NCBI RefSeq assembly: GCF_000712035.1
Contig: NZ_JONV01000008.1
Coordinates: 248,001-312,000 of the forward strand
Reading direction: 5' to 3'
Source: Salinicoccus luteus DSM 17002
GTDB taxonomy: Bacteria > Bacillota > Bacilli > Staphylococcales > Salinicoccaceae
Length of the DNA stretch: 64,000 nt
Shown here: positions 28,003 through 36,895 of the stretch, in pieces
Position numbering within the stretch: the stretch's first letter is position 1
Layout of the letters: each line of letters starts with the position of its first letter
Translations under genes and position numbers: made by a program
Notes under the pieces: generated by a model
The model's input: only the letters and a program-made list of their open reading frames with translations
Databases searched by the model: none
What the model was told of the DNA's origin: nothing

Positions 28003-29432
28003 TGCATTTTGAAACGGTCATTGGACTGGAAGTCCACGTTGAACTTAAAACGAACACGAAAATGTTCTCGGATGCACCTGCACACTTTGGTGCTGAACCG
28101 AACACGAACTTGAGCGTCATCGACCTTGCCTACCCGGGTACATTGCCCGTTCCGAACAAGGAAGCGGTCAACTTCGGCATGAAGGCGGCGATGGCACTCA
28201 ATATGGATATTGCGGACGTGACGAAATTCGACAGGAAGAACTATTTCTACCCGGACAACCCGAAAGCATACCAGATTTCACAGTTCGACCAGCCGATCGG
28301 TGAGAATGGCTGGATAGAAATCGAAGTGGGCGGGGAGACAAGGCGCATCGGCATCACCCGCCTGCACCTCGAAGAGGATGCCGGAAAGTCGACCCATAAG
28401 GATGACCATTCACTGGTCGACCTGAACCGTCAGGGGACACCGCTTGTCGAAATCGTTTCCGAGCCGGACATCAGGACGCCTGAGGAGGCGTATGCCTATC
28501 TCGAGAAGCTGAAGGCAATCATTCAATACACCGGCGTTTCCGACTGCAAGATGGAGGAGGGGTCACTCCGCTGTGATGCCAACATCTCCCTGAGACCGTA
28601 TGGCCAGGAGGAATTCGGCACAAAGACGGAGCTGAAGAACCTGAACTCCTTCAACTATGTCAGAAAAGGGCTGGAGTTCGAAGAGAAGCGCCAGGAGAAA
28701 GTGCTGATGAAAGGCGGGGAGATTCCCCAGGAGACGCGCCGCTTCGATGAAAAGAGCGGGGAGACCATCCTCATGCGTGTCAAGGAGGGGTCCGATGACT
28801 ACAGGTACTTCCCGGAACCGGACCTTGTGGAAATCCACATCGACCAGGAATGGAAGGACAGGATCAAGGAAAGCATCCCGCTCCTGCCTGATGCCCTGAA
28901 GGAGAAGTATGTGAATGAATATGGCCTTCCTGCCTATGATGCCCATGTGCTCACGCTCAAGAAGGAGACTTCCGACTTCTTCAACGAGATGGTGGAGTCG
29001 CATCAGACGGACGTGAAGCTCGCCTCCAACTGGCTGATGGGCGGGGTGAATGAATACCTCAACAAGCAGCAGGTGGAACTCGGTGAGACGGCACTCACGC
29101 CGGAAAACCTGTCCGACATGATCAAACTGATCGAGGATGGCACGATTTCAAGCAAACAGGCGAAAAAGGTCTTCAACGTACTCGTCGAAAAAGGCGGGGA
29201 TGCGAAGAAGGTCGTCAAGGACCTCGGCATGGAACAGATCTCCGACCCGGCAGTACTCACCGGCATGGTGACGGAAGTGCTGGATGCCAACCCGCAGTCG
29301 ATCGAAGACTTCAAAAACGGGAAGGACCGTGCAATCGGCTTCCTCGTCGGCCAGATTATGAAGAAATCAAAAGGCCAGGCGAATCCGAAGATGGTCAACC
29401 AGATACTGCTTGAAGAGATCGACAAGAGATAG
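28002..29432 (+). CDS. gatB: Asp-tRNA(Asn)/Glu-tRNA(Gln) amidotransferase subunit B
   Basis: A 476-residue GatB. The N-terminal cradle domain begins [20 protein letters not shown] and contains the signature [19 protein letters not shown]-like sequence ([19 protein letters not shown] near residue 75) and EEDAGKST. The C-terminal YqeY-like tail (about 330-476) binds tRNA. It phosphorylates the misacylated tRNA and accepts ammonia. Its ATG overlaps the gatA stop, so translation is coupled. A strong terminator closes the gatCAB operon. Confidence 0.96.
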   Translation: MHFETVIGLEVHVELKTNTKMFSDAPAHFGAEPNTNLSVIDLAYPGTLPVPNKEAVNFGMKAAMALNMDIADVTKFDRKNYFYPDNPKAYQISQFDQPIGENGWIEIEVGGETRRIGITRLHLEEDAGKSTHKDDHSLVDLNRQGTPLVEIVSEPDIRTPEEAYAYLEKLKAIIQYTGVSDCKMEEGSLRCDANISLRPYGQEEFGTKTELKNLNSFNYVRKGLEFEEKRQEKVLMKGGEIPQETRRFDEKSGETILMRVKEGSDDYRYFPEPDLVEIHIDQEWKDRIKESIPLLPDALKEKYVNEYGLPAYDAHVLTLKKETSDFFNEMVESHQTDVKLASNWLMGGVNEYLNKQQVELGETALTPENLSDMIKLIEDGTISSKQAKKVFNVLVEKGGDAKKVVKDLGMEQISDPAVLTGMVTEVLDANPQSIEDFKNGKDRAIGFLVGQIMKKSKGQANPKMVNQILLEEIDKR

Positions 29433-29454
29433 AATCATTCATTTCAGCAATTTA

Positions 29455-29487
29455 AAAAACCTTGGGTGCAGCCACCCAAGGTTTTTC
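29455..29487. terminator. gatCAB terminator, bidirectional
   Basis: A 14-bp perfect stem (29455-29468 with 29473-29486) around CAGC, A-run before and T-run after; shared with the convergent gene. Confidence 0.93.
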
Positions 29488-30242
29488 TATTCGGTCATAT
29501 ATTCATGGATATTCTGCGCGATGCGCGCTTCAACCGGTGCTGTCAGCATCTCCGAATCGTAGTCGTAGTACGCGTCTTCGACCTCGATGCCCCGGTTGTC
29601 GATGTAGTAGTAGTCATTCTGCGGGAAATATTCCGCTTCCTCTTCTAGGACCTGGGCAAGATTTTCATGCTGGTGGGCGTCGGGATTCCCCAGCAGGTAG
29701 ACGACCTTGCCTGCATCATATAGGTTCATATATGCATTCTCCAGACGGTCGGCATCCCGCTCAGGCAGCACCTCCCGGTTATAGTCGCTGATCTGCAGGG
29801 CATCGATGATGACAGCATCACTGTTTTCACTCACTGTCAGCGTCTCCAGTTCAGGGGATGCGGAATCGAGGTCGATCCGGTTGAACTCGATGTGGCTGGT
29901 GCCGAATTGCTGTGACAGCACATTGATGAAGTCCCCGGTGTAGTATGAAGGGACGACCACATCGATGATTACGGGCTCATTCTCTGCGACTGCCGCTTCA
30001 TGGATTTCGTTCAGCGCCTCCTGACTGAATGAGACGGTTTCGCTGCTGTCGGTAGTGGGCTCCTCGGCTGGTTCGGCCGCTTCCTCAGCGGACGCTTCTT
30101 CGGATGGTGGTTCATCGGTTGCTGTTGATGCAGATTCGCCTGCGATGGATGCGTTCTCCCCTGCACCCTGATTCATACCGAAATTCATGTATATTCCGAT
30201 GCCGAAGATGATGATGAGTATGGTTATCAGTGCTTTTTTCAT
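29487..30242 (-). CDS. membrane-anchored extracytoplasmic protein, possibly SGNH-like
   Basis: A 251-residue protein with one N-terminal membrane helix (about residues 4-20), a low-complexity Glu/Ala/Ser/Pro linker (about 28-70) and a C-terminal alpha/beta domain. That domain starts PVIIDVVVPSYYTGDF and contains SDAVIIDALQISDYN and KVVYLLGNPDAHQHEN, which faintly resembles SGNH/GDSL hydrolase blocks, but the catalytic Ser is not clear. Function is unknown. The ATG at 30242 follows AAAGGAGGG; the longer frame has no SD. It is an extra gene between gatB and dagK. Confidence 0.65.
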   Translation of the reverse strand: MKKALITILIIIFGIGIYMNFGMNQGAGENASIAGESASTATDEPPSEEASAEEAAEPAEEPTTDSSETVSFSQEALNEIHEAAVAENEPVIIDVVVPSYYTGDFINVLSQQFGTSHIEFNRIDLDSASPELETLTVSENSDAVIIDALQISDYNREVLPERDADRLENAYMNLYDAGKVVYLLGNPDAHQHENLAQVLEEEAEYFPQNDYYYIDNRGIEVEDAYYDYDSEMLTAPVEARIAQNIHEYMTE

Positions 30243-30364
30243 GATGCCCTCCTTTAATGTCTGCACATACTGTACGTCAAATGTGATATAATGTTGAAAA
30301 TTAAATTTTTCAAATTTATTATACACAAAATACTTAATGAATGACACATTTAGGATGATTATTG

Positions 30365-30871
30365 ATGACTACAACTACTGTATACAAGAAGGCATCGGAA
30401 TGCTATATCCAGGCATCACTGGATATCCTGAACCACTTCAGGACGAGTGTGAAGGAGATCCACCATGTCGGGTCCACGAGCATCCAGAGGATGGATCTGC
30501 CCGGGGAAGTCGATGTCCTATTATTGATGAAATATGAAGAAAATATAAATATGCTGGCAAACGGTATGGTCCAGGAGGGGTATGACAAAGTGAGCGGCTT
30601 TTCTTCCGACTATATCGAAGAGGTCGTCCTGCGTGACAATCAGGACGATTTCGAGGTGAATTTCATTCTGATGCATCATGAATCGGAAAGAAAGGACGAA
30701 ATCCTCTACTGCAGGGACTGCCTCAATGAGAATGAACGGTATATCGAACAGTTCCGCAAGCTTAAAAAGGCCTATCTGGAGCAGAGGATGGACCAGGCGG
30801 AGTACGAGCTGAGAAAAGCCGGGCTGTTCAATGCGATCATGGACCGGGAGGGGGACATGGATATTGTATAG
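30365..30871 (+). CDS. GrpB family (UPF0157) nucleotidyltransferase-like protein
   Basis: A 168-residue protein of the GrpB/UPF0157 family. It shows IHHVGSTSIQRMDLPGEVDVLLL near residues 32-54 (key parts HVGSTSI and EVDVLL), the nucleotidyltransferase-type G-S motif with a following acidic residue, and a C-terminal YIEQFRKLKKAYLE helix. The usual KPIIDI part is replaced by PGEVDVL. Substrate is unknown. The ATG at 30365 has AGGAT nine bases upstream; a TTG three bases earlier is in frame. Confidence 0.7.
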   Translation: MTTTTVYKKASECYIQASLDILNHFRTSVKEIHHVGSTSIQRMDLPGEVDVLLLMKYEENINMLANGMVQEGYDKVSGFSSDYIEEVVLRDNQDDFEVNFILMHHESERKDEILYCRDCLNENERYIEQFRKLKKAYLEQRMDQAEYELRKAGLFNAIMDREGDMDIV

Positions 30872-31031
30872 GTTCCTCTTTATTCTGAACTGTGTGCTGA
30901 TTGCATTGATGATCCTTGTTTCCACGACCGGGTACTGGACACTGATCCGGACACTTCAGGTCGTCGTTTTTTTATTGAGTGTCTATCTGTTCTATTCATA
31001 TACAAAACACAACAATAGGAGAAAGAAATGA
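30864..31031 (+). CDS. small two-helix membrane protein
   Basis: A 55-residue product (TTG start at 30864) with two membrane helices (about residues 3-20 and 27-45) and a basic tail KHNNRRKK. The TTG has a strong SD (GGGAGGGGG) nine bases upstream; an in-frame ATG at 30831 gives 66 residues but has no SD. It overlaps the end of the GrpB gene by eight bases and the dagK start by four, so it looks translated in a coupled series. No family is recognised. Confidence 0.5.
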   Translation: MYRFLFILNCVLIALMILVSTTGYWTLIRTLQVVVFLLSVYLFYSYTKHNNRRKK

Positions 31032-31951
31032 AAACTGCGAGAATTATCTACAATCCCACTTCGGGACGGGAAGCATTCAAGGAATCGCTGGCAGAAGTGC
31101 TGGAGCGTCTGGAGGTCAATGGCTATATCACAAGTACACACGCTACGACGTGTGTTGGTGATGCGACCCGCGCTGCAGCAAAGGCATGTGAGCTTGGATT
31201 CGACCTGATTGTTGCGGCAGGCGGCGACGGTACTGTGAATGAAGTGGTCAATGGCATGGCCACATATGACAAAAGACCGGCGCTCGGCATCATTCCGATG
31301 GGGACGGTGAATGATTTTGCGAAAGCACTCCACATCCCGCCTACGATACGTGAAGCTTTGGAAACAATCATAAGCGGCCAGTCCGCCCGCATCGACATCG
31401 GCCTCATGAACAGCAAGTACTTCATCAATATTGCAGGGGGCGGGAAGATTACAGAAGTATCCTATGAAGCCCCAAGCAAGCTGAAGTCCATCATCGGTCC
31501 TCTGGCGTATTACGTAAAGGGGATAGAGATGCTGCCGAAAATCAGAAGCAGCAACGTGAAGATAGAATATGATGGCAAGGTATTCGAAGGAAAGGTGATG
31601 CTGTTCCTGCTCGGATTGACGAATTCCATCGGCGGCTTCGAAAAGCTTGTGCCCGACGCACGGCTGAATGATGGGAAGTTCACATTGATCATCGTTGAAG
31701 AGGCGAGCATTGCGGAAATCGGCCACATCATGACCCTGGCGACACGGGGAGAGCACCTGAAGCATCCTAAAGTACATTTCTTCAAGGCGGAGGAAGTGAA
31801 CATCTCTTCGTTTGAAGAGGTCCAGCTCAACCTGGATGGGGAGTTCGGGGGCATCCTGCCCGCCCACTTCACCAATTTGAAGGAGCATCTGGAAATCCGG
31901 GTGCCAGTGGCATTCTATGACCAGCATATCGCGGGGCAGGAAGAGATCTGA
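31028..31951 (+). CDS. dagK: diacylglycerol kinase
   Basis: A 307-residue soluble lipid kinase of the DgkB/YerQ type. It begins ARIIYNPTSGREAFK, has the nucleotide loop VAAGGDGTVNEVVNGMA (near residue 60), GIIPMGTVNDFAKAL (near 95), and a C-terminal lipid-binding beta-sandwich with NLDGEFGG. It phosphorylates diacylglycerol back to phosphatidate, recycling lipid from teichoic acid synthesis. The ATG overlaps the stop of the small membrane gene; SD AGGAGAAAG. dagK before rlmCD is the staphylococcal order. Confidence 0.95.
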   Translation: MKTARIIYNPTSGREAFKESLAEVLERLEVNGYITSTHATTCVGDATRAAAKACELGFDLIVAAGGDGTVNEVVNGMATYDKRPALGIIPMGTVNDFAKALHIPPTIREALETIISGQSARIDIGLMNSKYFINIAGGGKITEVSYEAPSKLKSIIGPLAYYVKGIEMLPKIRSSNVKIEYDGKVFEGKVMLFLLGLTNSIGGFEKLVPDARLNDGKFTLIIVEEASIAEIGHIMTLATRGEHLKHPKVHFFKAEEVNISSFEEVQLNLDGEFGGILPAHFTNLKEHLEIRVPVAFYDQHIAGQEEI

Positions 31952-32076
31952 GAATATTTCATTCCGATTACTTTTTCGTTACTTCCGCTTTGGATCATCA
32001 GGAGTGGGTAGAAGGATATGCCAAGTGCTTTGCACGTGCGAAAATAATCAAAGTCTTATAAAGAGAGGTTCATTTC

Positions 32077-32742
32077 ATGTTTGGCATACCCGACCTGATA
32101 TCACTCATCATTTCCGCATTCATCATACTGCCCGTCGTCGTCATTCTGAGGGAGACGGGGTATGTGGTCGCCGGCTTCATCTTCGGTGCGAAGAACAGCC
32201 GTCTGACGCTGGGTTCAGGCCCCAGACTATTCAAGATAGGGGTATTGGATGTCCGCAAGCACTACCATCTGTACAGCTGGTTCTCCTATGATGAACTGAC
32301 GAACCAGAGCAGGTTCGCGTACGTCATGGTCTATGCGAGCCCGATCCTGGTCAATGCGATACTCGGCCTCACCATCAATGCACTGCTTGCGAATGGCTAT
32401 ATGGAGGAGCAGGCGACCTTCTGGAACCGGTTCATCTTCTATATATTCTATTTCGTCCTGTTTGATGCCGTACCGATGAAGACGGTGAACGGTATGCCGA
32501 ACAACGGGCTGCTGATCTATGAGATGATCCGCTACGGCAAGCGGACCGACCACAACAAGGAACCGTTCCTGCCATCTACGTCCGAGGTGGAACAGGAGTA
32601 TCAGGAAGAGATGCAGGAGCTGGAGGAGGAAGTCGAAGAGGAGAAGCAGGAGCGCAGGGAAGAGGAAGAGAAGAAGGAACGGGCAAGGGAAAAGGCCCAA
32701 AAAGAAAAGGAAGAGCGCAAGGAAGCGGAAAAAGAAAGCTGA
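32077..32742 (+). CDS. membrane protein resembling an M50 site-2 protease without its zinc motif
   Basis: A 221-residue protein with about four membrane helices and a long, highly charged coiled-coil tail (about residues 165-221, mainly Glu, Lys, Arg). The first helix leads into LRETGYVVAGFIFGAKNSRL and TLGSGPRLFKIG, which parallels HELGH-x-FGAK-x-GxGPKLF of M50 proteases; the two zinc His residues and catalytic Glu position are changed (RETGY for HExxH). FDAVPMKTVNGMPNNG would correspond to the NxxPxxxLDG motif. If homologous, it is inactive, perhaps a scaffold. SD AGAGAGG precedes the ATG. The 31952-32076 gap holds no clear gene. Confidence 0.6.
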   Translation: MFGIPDLISLIISAFIILPVVVILRETGYVVAGFIFGAKNSRLTLGSGPRLFKIGVLDVRKHYHLYSWFSYDELTNQSRFAYVMVYASPILVNAILGLTINALLANGYMEEQATFWNRFIFYIFYFVLFDAVPMKTVNGMPNNGLLIYEMIRYGKRTDHNKEPFLPSTSEVEQEYQEEMQELEEEVEEEKQERREEEEKKERAREKAQKEKEERKEAEKES

Positions 32743-32779
32743 ATGGTCCAGTTCAAGTGGACCATCCAGCTTTCTTTTT
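32735..32779. terminator. bidirectional terminator
   Basis: A 16-bp stem with one mismatch (32735-32750 with 32758-32773) around a 7-base loop, T-run following; its left arm includes the stop of the upstream gene. Confidence 0.88.
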
Positions 32780-32781
32780 GG

Positions 32782-33573
32782 CTAATCATATTCAGGGTTC
32801 TTATGGGACGGATACAGGCTCAGTCCGCCATCCGCCACGATCGACTGTCCGGTGATGTATACGGACTGTTCGGAAGCCATGAAGGCTGCGATGTTGGCAA
32901 TGTGCTCAGGTTCTGCAACATAGCCGATGGGAACGAAGTCATCGGCACCTTCCTTCTCTTCCGGTGTGGAGAAGAAGTCTTTGTTTATCGGTGTATTGAC
33001 GCTGCCCGGAGCGATGTTGTTGACCCGTATGCCGAGCCCGGAATATTCGAGGGCGAGTGACTGCGTCAGCAGCTTTACGCCACCCTTGCTTGCGGTGTAG
33101 TGGGCATAGTGCGGCCAAGGGATGATTTCATGGACACTTGAGATGTTGATGATGCTGCCTTTCTTGTCCGTATCCAGGTAGTGCTTCAAAGCTTCGCGGG
33201 CACCGATGAATGTGCCCCGGAGATTCGTATTGATGACCTTGTCGAATTCATCGACCGAGAGCTCGTGGCTTGGCACATCGTTCTGGATGCCCGCATTATT
33301 GACCATGACATCGAGCCCGCCGAACTTTTCAATCGTCTGTTTCACTGCATCGACGACCTCCTGCTCCTCTGTGACATCACACTTCATCGTCGCCACGGAC
33401 TCTGTGCCGCCATCATTCAGTGCATCGACGATCTCATTCGCTTCATCGTCCCCGCTATGGTAAGTAAACATTACATTCATGCCCTCTTCATGATATCTCT
33501 CGACGATCGCCTTGCCGATTCCGCTCGATCCGCCTGTAACCAGTGCTGTCTTGCCTTTCAGGTCTTCATACAT
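32782..33573 (-). CDS. short-chain dehydrogenase/reductase (glucose 1-dehydrogenase-like)
   Basis: A 263-residue classical SDR. It shows the cofactor motif TGGSSGIGKAI (near 14-24), the NNAGIQNDVPS stretch near residue 91, the catalytic Ser in INISSVHEIIP, and YTASKGGVKLL (Tyr and Lys of YxxxK). The ending VDGGLSLYPSHKNPEYD is typical of glucose-1-dehydrogenase-like SDRs in Bacillales; the exact substrate is uncertain. It uses NAD(P) in the cytosol. SD GGGAGTGGTG lies upstream of the ATG. It is transcribed alone, leftward. Confidence 0.9.
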   Translation of the reverse strand: MYEDLKGKTALVTGGSSGIGKAIVERYHEEGMNVMFTYHSGDDEANEIVDALNDGGTESVATMKCDVTEEQEVVDAVKQTIEKFGGLDVMVNNAGIQNDVPSHELSVDEFDKVINTNLRGTFIGAREALKHYLDTDKKGSIINISSVHEIIPWPHYAHYTASKGGVKLLTQSLALEYSGLGIRVNNIAPGSVNTPINKDFFSTPEEKEGADDFVPIGYVAEPEHIANIAAFMASEQSVYITGQSIVADGGLSLYPSHKNPEYD

Positions 33574-33690
33574 AAATTCACCACTCCCATTAGATTTTCT
33601 TTACTATGTATACCCGAAATTTTCCGCTTCAAGCCTAAAGGAGGGATGCATTTGATATAATGGAATGAACTAATGAATCAGAGGTGGCTT

Positions 33691-35508
33691 ATGAAACTGA
33701 CGATATTTGCAACAACAGACATACATGGCGCATTCTATCCATATGACTATTTTGACGGCTCGGAGAAATCGTCTAGCCTGCTTCATCTGCAGTCGCACAT
33801 TAAAAGGTATCGGGCAGACCATCCTGAAGCGCTTGTTCTGACTGTAGATAACGGGGACATGCTGCAGGGGGATGTCTGGAGCGACTATGACTACAGGCAC
33901 AGGGATGGTGAAGATCCGCTTTTTGCACCGCAGATGATTAATGAAGTCTATGATGTCATCGGCGTCGGCAACCATGAATTCAACTTCGGGCTCGACTACC
34001 TCGAGACCGTCTACAGTCAGGTCGGGACAGAAATCATCAATGCAAATGTGGACTTCAGGCAGCACCCTCTAAAAGACCACATCACACCCTATGTGATTGT
34101 TGAAGCGGAGACGCCGCACGGGCCGCTGAAGATAGGCTTTTTGAGTGTCGTGCCCACACAGATCATGAAGTGGGATGCCTTCCACCTTGAAGGGCAGGTC
34201 ACTGTCGACGATATGCGCCTGACCGTCGAGAGGATTGCCGAAGAAGTGAAGGCGCAGGGGGCGGACATCATCATTCTGCTGTCCCATTCCGGCATGAGCA
34301 AGGATCCGGAGCATGTCAGAAGCTATGGTGAAAACCAGACATTCCTCATGACCATGATCCGCGATATCGACGGCATCGTATTCGGGCATACCCACGAATT
34401 CTTCCCCGACCCCGATTTTGAAGCGGAAATAGACAATATCGACTTCAGGCGGGGGGCGGTGAACGGCAAACCGATGGTTCAGCCGGGTGTTTCTGCGAGC
34501 CATCTCGGCCAGCTTACATTCGAACTTGAATATGATGGGGGATGGCACATCAGGGATGCCGGGGCACAGCTCATTGCAGCCCACTCCATAGAGATGGATG
34601 CATCGCTGAAGGCCCGCTATCTCCCGATGCACCAGAAGGTGCTCGACTACCTATCGGAGCCGATCGGTCATATAGAAGAGACGTGGCACACCTATTTTTC
34701 CAGGGTGGTGCCGTCGAAAGCCGTGCAGGCGGTTGCTGAAGCGGGAAAAAAGTATGCCTTGGAACTGATGGACAGGGGAGAGGTTGAAGCATTGCCGGTA
34801 CTCGGCTTCAATGCAGCCACCAAGGCGGGGCGGGATGGCGCCCATGACTTCACCGTGATTGAAGCGGGGGAGGTCACACTGTCCTCAGCCATCGACCTCT
34901 ACAAGCACACCAATACGATGGTGCTCATCAAGGTCGACGGCCGGATATTGAAGGAATGGCTGGAATGGAGCGCCTCCCAGTTCAACCAGCCTGCTGAAAG
35001 CGATGATCTGCTGAAGCCGAACAGTTCAAAAAACGGCTTTCCAAGCTACAACTTCGATACATTCTTCGACCTTGAGTATACTTTCGATATTTCACAGCCA
35101 CCAAAGTACAGCGGTAAGGCGAAAAAGCTCAATGATTCAGAACGGGTCGTCGAAATGATGTATAATGGAAAACCTGTCCGGCCGGATGACTGCTTCATCG
35201 TGCCGGCGAACAACTACAGGGCCGCCTATACTTCATTTTTAAGGAAAGCGGAGGTCGTGCATGAATCACAGCAGAGTGTACGGGATATCGTGACGGAGTA
35301 CATGATGGAAGGCCCCGACTTCGAGTACAAGAATCCGATGACCATCATCCCCAGCGGGAGATACAGAATGAAAACCGCCACGAAGGCGAAAGAATATATT
35401 CAGAATGACAGCAACATCCGCCACCTGGAGATAATCGGGGACGGATTCAGCTGGTACGAAATCGATCTGACCAAGGAGGAAGGACATGACCCCAGTCAAG
35501 AAGAATGA
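33691..35508 (+). CDS. bifunctional metallophosphatase/5'-nucleotidase
   Basis: A 605-residue UshA-like protein without a signal peptide, so probably cytosolic. The N-terminal metallophosphatase domain shows ATTDIHGAFYP, VDNGDMLQGD, GVGNHEFNFGLDYL, and GHTHEFFP; the C-terminal nucleotidase domain spans about 330-520 (NAATKAGRDGAHDFT, substrate-binding VPANNYRAAYTSF). It should hydrolyse nucleotides or cyclic nucleotides (YfkN/UshA type). The ATG at 33691 is preferred because the conserved fold starts at MKLTIFATTD and GAGGTGG precedes it; an ATG at 33673 is possible. It overlaps rlmCD by 23 bases. Confidence 0.9.
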   Translation: MKLTIFATTDIHGAFYPYDYFDGSEKSSSLLHLQSHIKRYRADHPEALVLTVDNGDMLQGDVWSDYDYRHRDGEDPLFAPQMINEVYDVIGVGNHEFNFGLDYLETVYSQVGTEIINANVDFRQHPLKDHITPYVIVEAETPHGPLKIGFLSVVPTQIMKWDAFHLEGQVTVDDMRLTVERIAEEVKAQGADIIILLSHSGMSKDPEHVRSYGENQTFLMTMIRDIDGIVFGHTHEFFPDPDFEAEIDNIDFRRGAVNGKPMVQPGVSASHLGQLTFELEYDGGWHIRDAGAQLIAAHSIEMDASLKARYLPMHQKVLDYLSEPIGHIEETWHTYFSRVVPSKAVQAVAEAGKKYALELMDRGEVEALPVLGFNAATKAGRDGAHDFTVIEAGEVTLSSAIDLYKHTNTMVLIKVDGRILKEWLEWSASQFNQPAESDDLLKPNSSKNGFPSYNFDTFFDLEYTFDISQPPKYSGKAKKLNDSERVVEMMYNGKPVRPDDCFIVPANNYRAAYTSFLRKAEVVHESQQSVRDIVTEYMMEGPDFEYKNPMTIIPSGRYRMKTATKAKEYIQNDSNIRHLEIIGDGFSWYEIDLTKEEGHDPSQEE

Positions 35509-36850
35509 CTATTTGACCGCAACCGTTGAAGACTATACACATGAAGGGCAGGGAGTCGTCAAAGTGGACGGCTATCCGATCTTCATCCCCAATGTACTGA
35601 AGGGGGAGGAGATAGAGTTCAAGGTGCTGAAGGTAAACCAGAAATTCGGCTTCGGTAAAAGCGAGAAGCTGCTCGCTCCTGCCACAAACCGCATTACGCC
35701 ACCATGCCCGTACTACTATGAATGCGGCGGCTGTCAGATTCAGCCGCTGAACTACAAAGAGCAGCAGGCCTTCAAGAAGGGGACCGTGGACAAGAGCATC
35801 AACCGCATGGGCAGGCTCGACCGCGAGACCATGGATGTCATGGCGATGGAGAACCCATTCAACTACCGCAACAAATCGCAGATTCCCGTCCAGTTCAAGG
35901 ATGGCAGGATCGAGATGGGATTCTACCGCCCGCGCAGCCACAACATCGTCGATATAGACAACTGCATCATACAGAAGGACATCCACAATAAACTGATGCT
36001 TTTCATAAAGGAACAGTTCAACCGGGAACACGTTTCCGTATATGATGAAGCACTGCACAAGGGACTTGTACGCCATGTCGTCATCCGGTCGAATCATGAT
36101 GACAGTGAAGTGCAGGTGGCCTTCGTCACCAACGGCAAGAAGAACATCTTCTCAAACATCATCAACGAGATGATCGAAGCGTTCCCGATGGTCACCAGTG
36201 TCGTCCAGAACATCAATGACCAGAAGACCAATGTCATCTTCGGGGAGAGGACCATCACACTCCGCGGCAAGGATTACATCACCGACACGCTGCTTGGCAA
36301 GGACTTCCGCATCCGCGCAAAATCATTCTATCAGGTCAACCATGCCCAGACGGAAAAGCTGTACCAAAAGGCCATCGAAGTCGCCGACCTGAAAGGTGAT
36401 GAAACCATCATCGATACGTACTGCGGCATCGGCACCATCGGTCTGTGCGCATCCGATAAAGCCAGGAAGATCATCGGCATCGAAGTCGTCCAATCCGCCG
36501 TGGAAGATGCGAAGGAGAATGCGAAGCTCAACGGTGTGGACAATGCGGAGTACCATCTCGGCAAATCCGAGCAGGTCATGAAGAAGCTCGTCAGCGAAGG
36601 GGTCAATCCCGACATCGTCTTTGTCGACCCGCCGAGAAAAGGGTGCCACCCAGAATTCCTCGAGTCGCTCGTCGAAGTGAAGCCCGAGAAGATCATCTAT
36701 GTATCCTGCAACCCGAGTACCCTTCAGCGTGATCTGAAGTATCTGAACGCAGAAGGCTATGACATCAGTCCTGTCACACCCGTAGATATGTTTCCGCAGA
36801 CGAACCATATCGAGAGTGTAGTGGGATTACATCGCAAAAAAACATTTTAA
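35486..36850 (+). CDS. rlmCD: 23S rRNA (uracil-C5)-methyltransferase RlmCD
   Basis: A 454-residue RumA-family enzyme. It has a TRAM domain (about 1-60, EDYTHEGQGVVKVDG), an iron-sulfur cluster motif CPYYYECGGC (near 73) with a later Cys, the SAM-binding DTYCGIGTIGL and VDPPRKGCHPEF, and the catalytic YVSCNPSTLQRD (near residue 410). It methylates U747 and U1939 type positions of 23S rRNA. The ATG lies inside the 3' end of the nucleotidase gene. A second paralogue exists at 56240-57637. Directly after its stop the base composition changes to AT-rich, marking island 1. Confidence 0.94.
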   Translation: MTPVKKNDYLTATVEDYTHEGQGVVKVDGYPIFIPNVLKGEEIEFKVLKVNQKFGFGKSEKLLAPATNRITPPCPYYYECGGCQIQPLNYKEQQAFKKGTVDKSINRMGRLDRETMDVMAMENPFNYRNKSQIPVQFKDGRIEMGFYRPRSHNIVDIDNCIIQKDIHNKLMLFIKEQFNREHVSVYDEALHKGLVRHVVIRSNHDDSEVQVAFVTNGKKNIFSNIINEMIEAFPMVTSVVQNINDQKTNVIFGERTITLRGKDYITDTLLGKDFRIRAKSFYQVNHAQTEKLYQKAIEVADLKGDETIIDTYCGIGTIGLCASDKARKIIGIEVVQSAVEDAKENAKLNGVDNAEYHLGKSEQVMKKLVSEGVNPDIVFVDPPRKGCHPEFLESLVEVKPEKIIYVSCNPSTLQRDLKYLNAEGYDISPVTPVDMFPQTNHIESVVGLHRKKTF

Positions 36851-36895
36851 AAGGGATAGTTAATCTCGAAAGAATGTATTGAAAGGGGTATGATT

